Origin: Candidatus Zixiibacteriota bacterium
GTDB lineage: Bacteria > Zixibacteria > MSB-5A5 > GN15 > PGXB01
Direction: 5' to 3'
NCBI GenBank assembly: GCA_026397495.1
Contig: JAPLUS010000144.1
Span: forward strand, 1 to 9,043
Length of the DNA stretch: 9,043 nt
Positions 6,586 through 9,043 of this stretch are shown here, piece after piece. The position numbers and the translations under genes were made by a program. The notes beneath the pieces are model-generated. The model did no database searches and was not told the origin of the DNA. It was given only the letters and a program-made list of their open reading frames with translations. The first letter of the stretch is position 1, and every line of letters begins with the position of its first letter.

Positions 6586-7239
6586 ATGGAAGACGACAAA
6601 GGTTTTGAGCTAAGTGAAAATTCTCTGAAGGTCTTGGAGCGTCGCTATCTCAAGAAAGACGATCAAGGAAAGGTAGTTGAGACTCCCGAGGAGCTATTTC
6701 GCCGAGTGGCCCATGCCGTATCTGAACCGGACAAAAAGTTCGGATTATCGGCTGAAGAAACGCAGGATATTGAAGACAAGTTTTACGATATAATGTATCG
6801 GCTGGAATTTATGCCGAATTCCCCGACTTTGATGAATGCCGGCCGGCCGTTAGGGCAGCTTTCCGCCTGTTTTGTTCTGCCTATTGAAGATTCGATGGAA
6901 TCGATTTTTGATGCGGTCAAACATACGGCCTTGATACATAAATCCGGCGGGGGAACAGGCTTCTCGTTTTCGCGTCTTCGTCCATGCCGGGCAGTGGTCG
7001 CTTCAACTTCCGGTGTGGCTTCCGGTCCCATCTCTTTTATGCGCGTCATCAATGCCGCTACCGAGGCGGTGAAACAGGGCGGGACCAGACGGGGCGCCAA
7101 TATGGGGATTTTAAGAATTGACCATCCCGATATTCTTGAATTTATCTCCTGTAAAGATGATTTAAAAGAGCTCACCAACTTCAATATCTCAGTAGCCGTA
7201 TCATCACTCATGCTCATGGAACCGGAGAACCGGGAGTAA
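6586..7239 (+). pseudogene. nrdJ: 5' part of B12-dependent ribonucleotide reductase NrdJ, interrupted
   Basis: NrdJ (class II reductase) converts ribonucleotides to deoxyribonucleotides with adenosylcobalamin as radical source. This piece encodes 217 residues. It begins as expected ([14 protein letters not shown]), then shows [12 protein letters not shown] (75-86), QLSACFV with redox Cys C95 (91-97), the [15 protein letters not shown] block (119-133), and [20 protein letters not shown] (162-181). Family similarity runs through NFNISVAV (198-205) and then ends: the last 12 residues are out of frame and finish at TAA. In intact homologues roughly 40 residues separate NFNISV from the GEPG motif. 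Here GEPG follows at once in another frame, so a segment of 3n+1 bases is missing. GGAG just upstream of the ATG gives a good ribosome site, overlapping the thyX stop. This is a genuine lesion or a sequence error. Confidence 0.9.
7201..7219 (+). other. Frame break and deletion point in nrdJ, with repeated TCAT
   Basis: The reading frame of the 5' part is conserved to about 7200 (...SVAV). From about 7203 the conserved reading is in another frame, giving [12 protein letters not shown] directly before the ATG at 7239. The junction contains TCAT three times within 18 bases (7201-7204, 7208-7211, 7214-7217), a possible microhomology for slippage or mis-assembly. The exact breakpoint cannot be set without a homologous sequence. 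Confidence 0.75.
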
Positions 7240-8720
7240 TGTTTATTGATAGAATGAACGAGGGGAATCCGGTTACAAAAGTTGGGCTGTATGAATCAAC
7301 CAATCCCTGCGGCGAACAGCCTCTTTTACCTTATGAAAGCTGTAACCTTGGTTCATTAAATTTGACTAAAATGGTTCGGGCGGTGGTTGATTTCAATTCT
7401 CCGCATGAACTTTCAAGGTATGAAATCGACTGGGAAAAACTGGATCGGACAGTCCGCCTGTCGGTTCATTTTCTGGATAATGTTATCGAGGCCAACAGGT
7501 ATCCACTGCCGGATATTGATTATCAAACCAAACAAAACCGCAAAATTGGTCTGGGGGTTATGGGTTGGGCGGACCTGCTGGTGCTTCTGGGCATTCCTTA
7601 TAATTCACAAGAAGCACTTGACCTTGCGGAAACAGTGATGGCCAGAATCAACAATATCGGCCATGATGAATCGCAAAGACTGGGTGAAACCAGGGGCGTT
7701 TTCCCCAATTGGGAAAAGTCATCCTACTATCGTAATGGTACTGGCGCTAAAATGAGGAATTCCACTGTTACCACAATCGCGCCTACCGGAAGTATTTCCA
7801 TAATTTCCGGTTGTTCATCCGGCATAGAACCCTTCTTTGCTGTGTCCTATATCCGCACCGTAATGGATAAAACCAAGCTAATTGAAGTTAATCCCTATTT
7901 TGAAAGGGTTGCCAAAGTCCGGGGATTTTATTCGCAGGAGCTGATGGGAAAAATCGCTCAGACCAGTTCGATAGCTTCCTTCAGCGAGATTCCTGATGAT
8001 GTCAAGAGGGTTTTTGTAACCTCCCATGATATTTCGCCGGAATGGCATGTTCGGATGCAAGTCGCTTTCCAAAAATATACCGATAATGCCGTTTCAAAAA
8101 CCATCAATATGCCCAACAGCGCCACAACTGAGGATGTTCGCACCGCCTATATGCTGGCCTATAAATTGGGCTGTAAGGGCATTACTATATATCGTGATGG
8201 CAGTCGGGCCGAGCAGGTTCTGTCAACCGGTGCCGCCGCACAAAATGAAGCGGCTGCTATTGGCTCGTCTTTGACGGTGAAAGATCGCCCGGAAGTCTTA
8301 GAAGGGGTTACGCAAAAAATAAAAACCGGCTACGGTAATCTTTATGTAACAGTTAATAGCATCGATGGCAAACCATTTGAGGTTTTCGCTCAAATAGGCA
8401 AATCGGGATATTCCACTATGGCCGATACGGAAGCTATCTGCCGTCTTATTTCTCTTGCTCTCCGTTCCGGCGTGCCGGTGGATAAGGTTGTTGAACAGCT
8501 TAGAGGAATTGGCGGAGCTTCCCCAGTCTTTGGAAATGGCGGCCTTATTTCTTCAATTCCGGATGCTATTGCTCAGGTTTTGCATAAACATTTCGGTAAT
8601 GGCAGGAAGATAGAGAGGGGTTTGGACCTTTCCGTTGAATTTTGTCCCGACTGCGCCTCTCGCATTGAGCATGAAGGCGGGTGCATAATCTGCCGCAGTT
8701 GTGGTTATTCAAAGTGCTAA
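7239..8720 (+). pseudogene. nrdJ: 3' part of B12-dependent ribonucleotide reductase NrdJ
   Basis: This 493-residue piece carries the catalytic and C-terminal parts. NPCGEQ (22-27) holds the radical Cys C24 and Glu E26, and C35 (YESCNLGSLNL), 11 residues on, is the second redox Cys, the same spacing as in class II enzymes. IAPTGSISIISGCSSGIEPFF (180-200) is the phosphate-binding loop region. MPNSATTEDV and KLGCKGITIYRDGSR (309-323) follow, then a TSCPD domain (about 348-430), and a Cys-rich tail (C469, C472, C482, C485, C488, C493) ending CGYSKC, the usual NrdJ terminus thought to re-reduce the active site. The conserved frame extends upstream of the ATG ([12 protein letters not shown]), so the ATG is an accident of the break. 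The 5' part's TAA and this ATG overlap as TAATG with GGGAG just before, so reinitiation is conceivable. All visible catalytic residues remain, but a core barrel segment is absent. Confidence 0.9.
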
Positions 8721-8732
8721 TTCTGCCGATAT

Positions 8733-8770
8733 AACTTCGGGGTGGTGTTTTTATGAATCCACCCGAAGTT
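8733..8770 (+). promoter_or_regulatory. Hairpin enclosing the start codon of the last gene
   Basis: Arms 8733-8745 (AACTTCGGGGTGG) and 8759-8770 (CCACCCGAAGTT) pair over 12 positions with one bulged G, around a 13-base loop that contains the ATG at 8753. The left arm includes the only Shine-Dalgarno-like sequence (GGTGG). The stem could sequester the ribosome site, or be a terminator-like structure after nrdJ. The T-run of five lies in the loop, not after the stem, so a standard terminator is unlikely. Confidence 0.45.
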
Positions 8771-9043
8771 TATATGACGACAATAGATTATATGCCGGCC
8801 GGGAGAACCTCCCGGATTGTCAGAGGCTCGACCGAATTGCAGATTCAGACGGAATATGCCTATCGGCCGACCCCCCGTCTGACTACAACCGTCTTTGCCG
8901 GCGGACAGGTAATCCATAAAATCGAAAAAGAACTGAGTGCCGGTACCATTACCCCTGAAGATAAAATGAAAATTGAGGGGCTTCTCCGTAGACAGCATAT
9001 GGAAGTAGTAGCGATCGTCAATAGTAAAGATTTCAGGACCGAT
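8753..9043 (+). CDS. Hypothetical protein, 3' end outside the window
   Basis: An open frame of 97 codons starts 32 bases after the nrdJ stop and is still open at the window edge. I do not recognise the family. The sequence begins MNPPEVYMTTIDYMPAGRTS, has no signal peptide or membrane segment, and includes an alternating stretch (TELQIQTEYAYRPTPRLTTT) likely to form beta strands, then a strand-like VFAGGQVIHKIEKEL, then a charged helix (PEDKMKIEGLLRRQHMEVVAIV). An in-frame ATG at 8774 (MTTIDYMPAG) would place the start after the hairpin at 8733-8770 but has only a weak GAAG upstream; the ATG at 8753 has GGTGG seven bases upstream. It is probably co-transcribed with thyX and nrdJ, though the hairpin between them leaves that open. 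No function is proposed. Confidence 0.62.
   Translation, partial: MNPPEVYMTTIDYMPAGRTSRIVRGSTELQIQTEYAYRPTPRLTTTVFAGGQVIHKIEKELSAGTITPEDKMKIEGLLRRQHMEVVAIVNSKDFRTD
8799..8815 (+). repeat. Perfect 7-bp inverted repeat with 3-base loop
   Basis: CCGGGAG (8799-8805), loop AAC and CTCCCGG (8809-8815) form a GC-rich hairpin within codons 16-21 of the last gene. Together with the hairpin at 8733-8770 it makes the start of this transcript unusually structured. It may be chance within coding sequence. Confidence 0.4.

Noticed and set aside
7190..7250. Programmed frameshift joining the two NrdJ parts
   Set aside because: A frameshift would not restore the missing ~40 residues, which are not encoded in any frame near the junction. 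I also see no slippery heptamer with a clear downstream stem.
8733..8770. Ordinary rho-independent terminator after nrdJ
   Set aside because: The stem is convincing but no T-run follows it; the Ts are in the loop, together with the next gene's ATG.

Overview
The window appears to come from a Gram-negative, probably uncultured bacterium. It encodes an outer-membrane beta-barrel protein with a signal peptide and a C-terminal phenylalanine, and it uses the standard code with moderate GC and long AT-rich intergenic DNA. The mix of ThyX, B12-dependent ribonucleotide reductase and RsbU/V/W-type partner switching suggests one of the FCB-like or related candidate phyla, but nothing here fixes the taxon.

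Layout. Positions 8-5276 are all on the minus strand. In transcription order they are a STAS anti-anti-sigma factor (5276-4941), an RsbW-like HATPase (4855-4430), a membrane-bound GAF/PP2C (SpoIIE-type) phosphatase (4411-2144), a zinc-ribbon Nudix hydrolase (2144-1578) whose start overlaps the phosphatase stop by one base, and, after a short gap with its own candidate promoter, an Omp85-like barrel protein carrying a bactofilin-like repeat domain (1504-8). The first three form a complete partner-switching module: the phosphatase would sense a signal and dephosphorylate the STAS protein, which would then bind the kinase/anti-sigma protein and release its target. No sigma factor or other target is encoded in the window. 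A strong hairpin with T-runs lies between the STAS and kinase genes and could set their relative expression.

Positions 5277-5888 are a 612-base, AT-rich divergent intergenic region. It has no convincing gene, but it holds candidate promoters on both strands, a small dyad and two potentially structured patches.

From 5889 rightward the plus strand carries a DNA-precursor operon: thyX (FAD-dependent thymidylate synthase), then nrdJ (adenosylcobalamin-dependent ribonucleotide reductase), then the start of an unrecognised gene that runs off the window. nrdJ is broken. About 40 conserved residues are missing near position 7200 and the frame shifts there, so it reads as a 217-residue and a 493-residue piece. 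This is the most notable anomaly. It is either a real lesion or an assembly/sequencing error. I did not find a convincingly new defence or mobile system, CRISPR array, tRNA, rRNA or insertion sequence.
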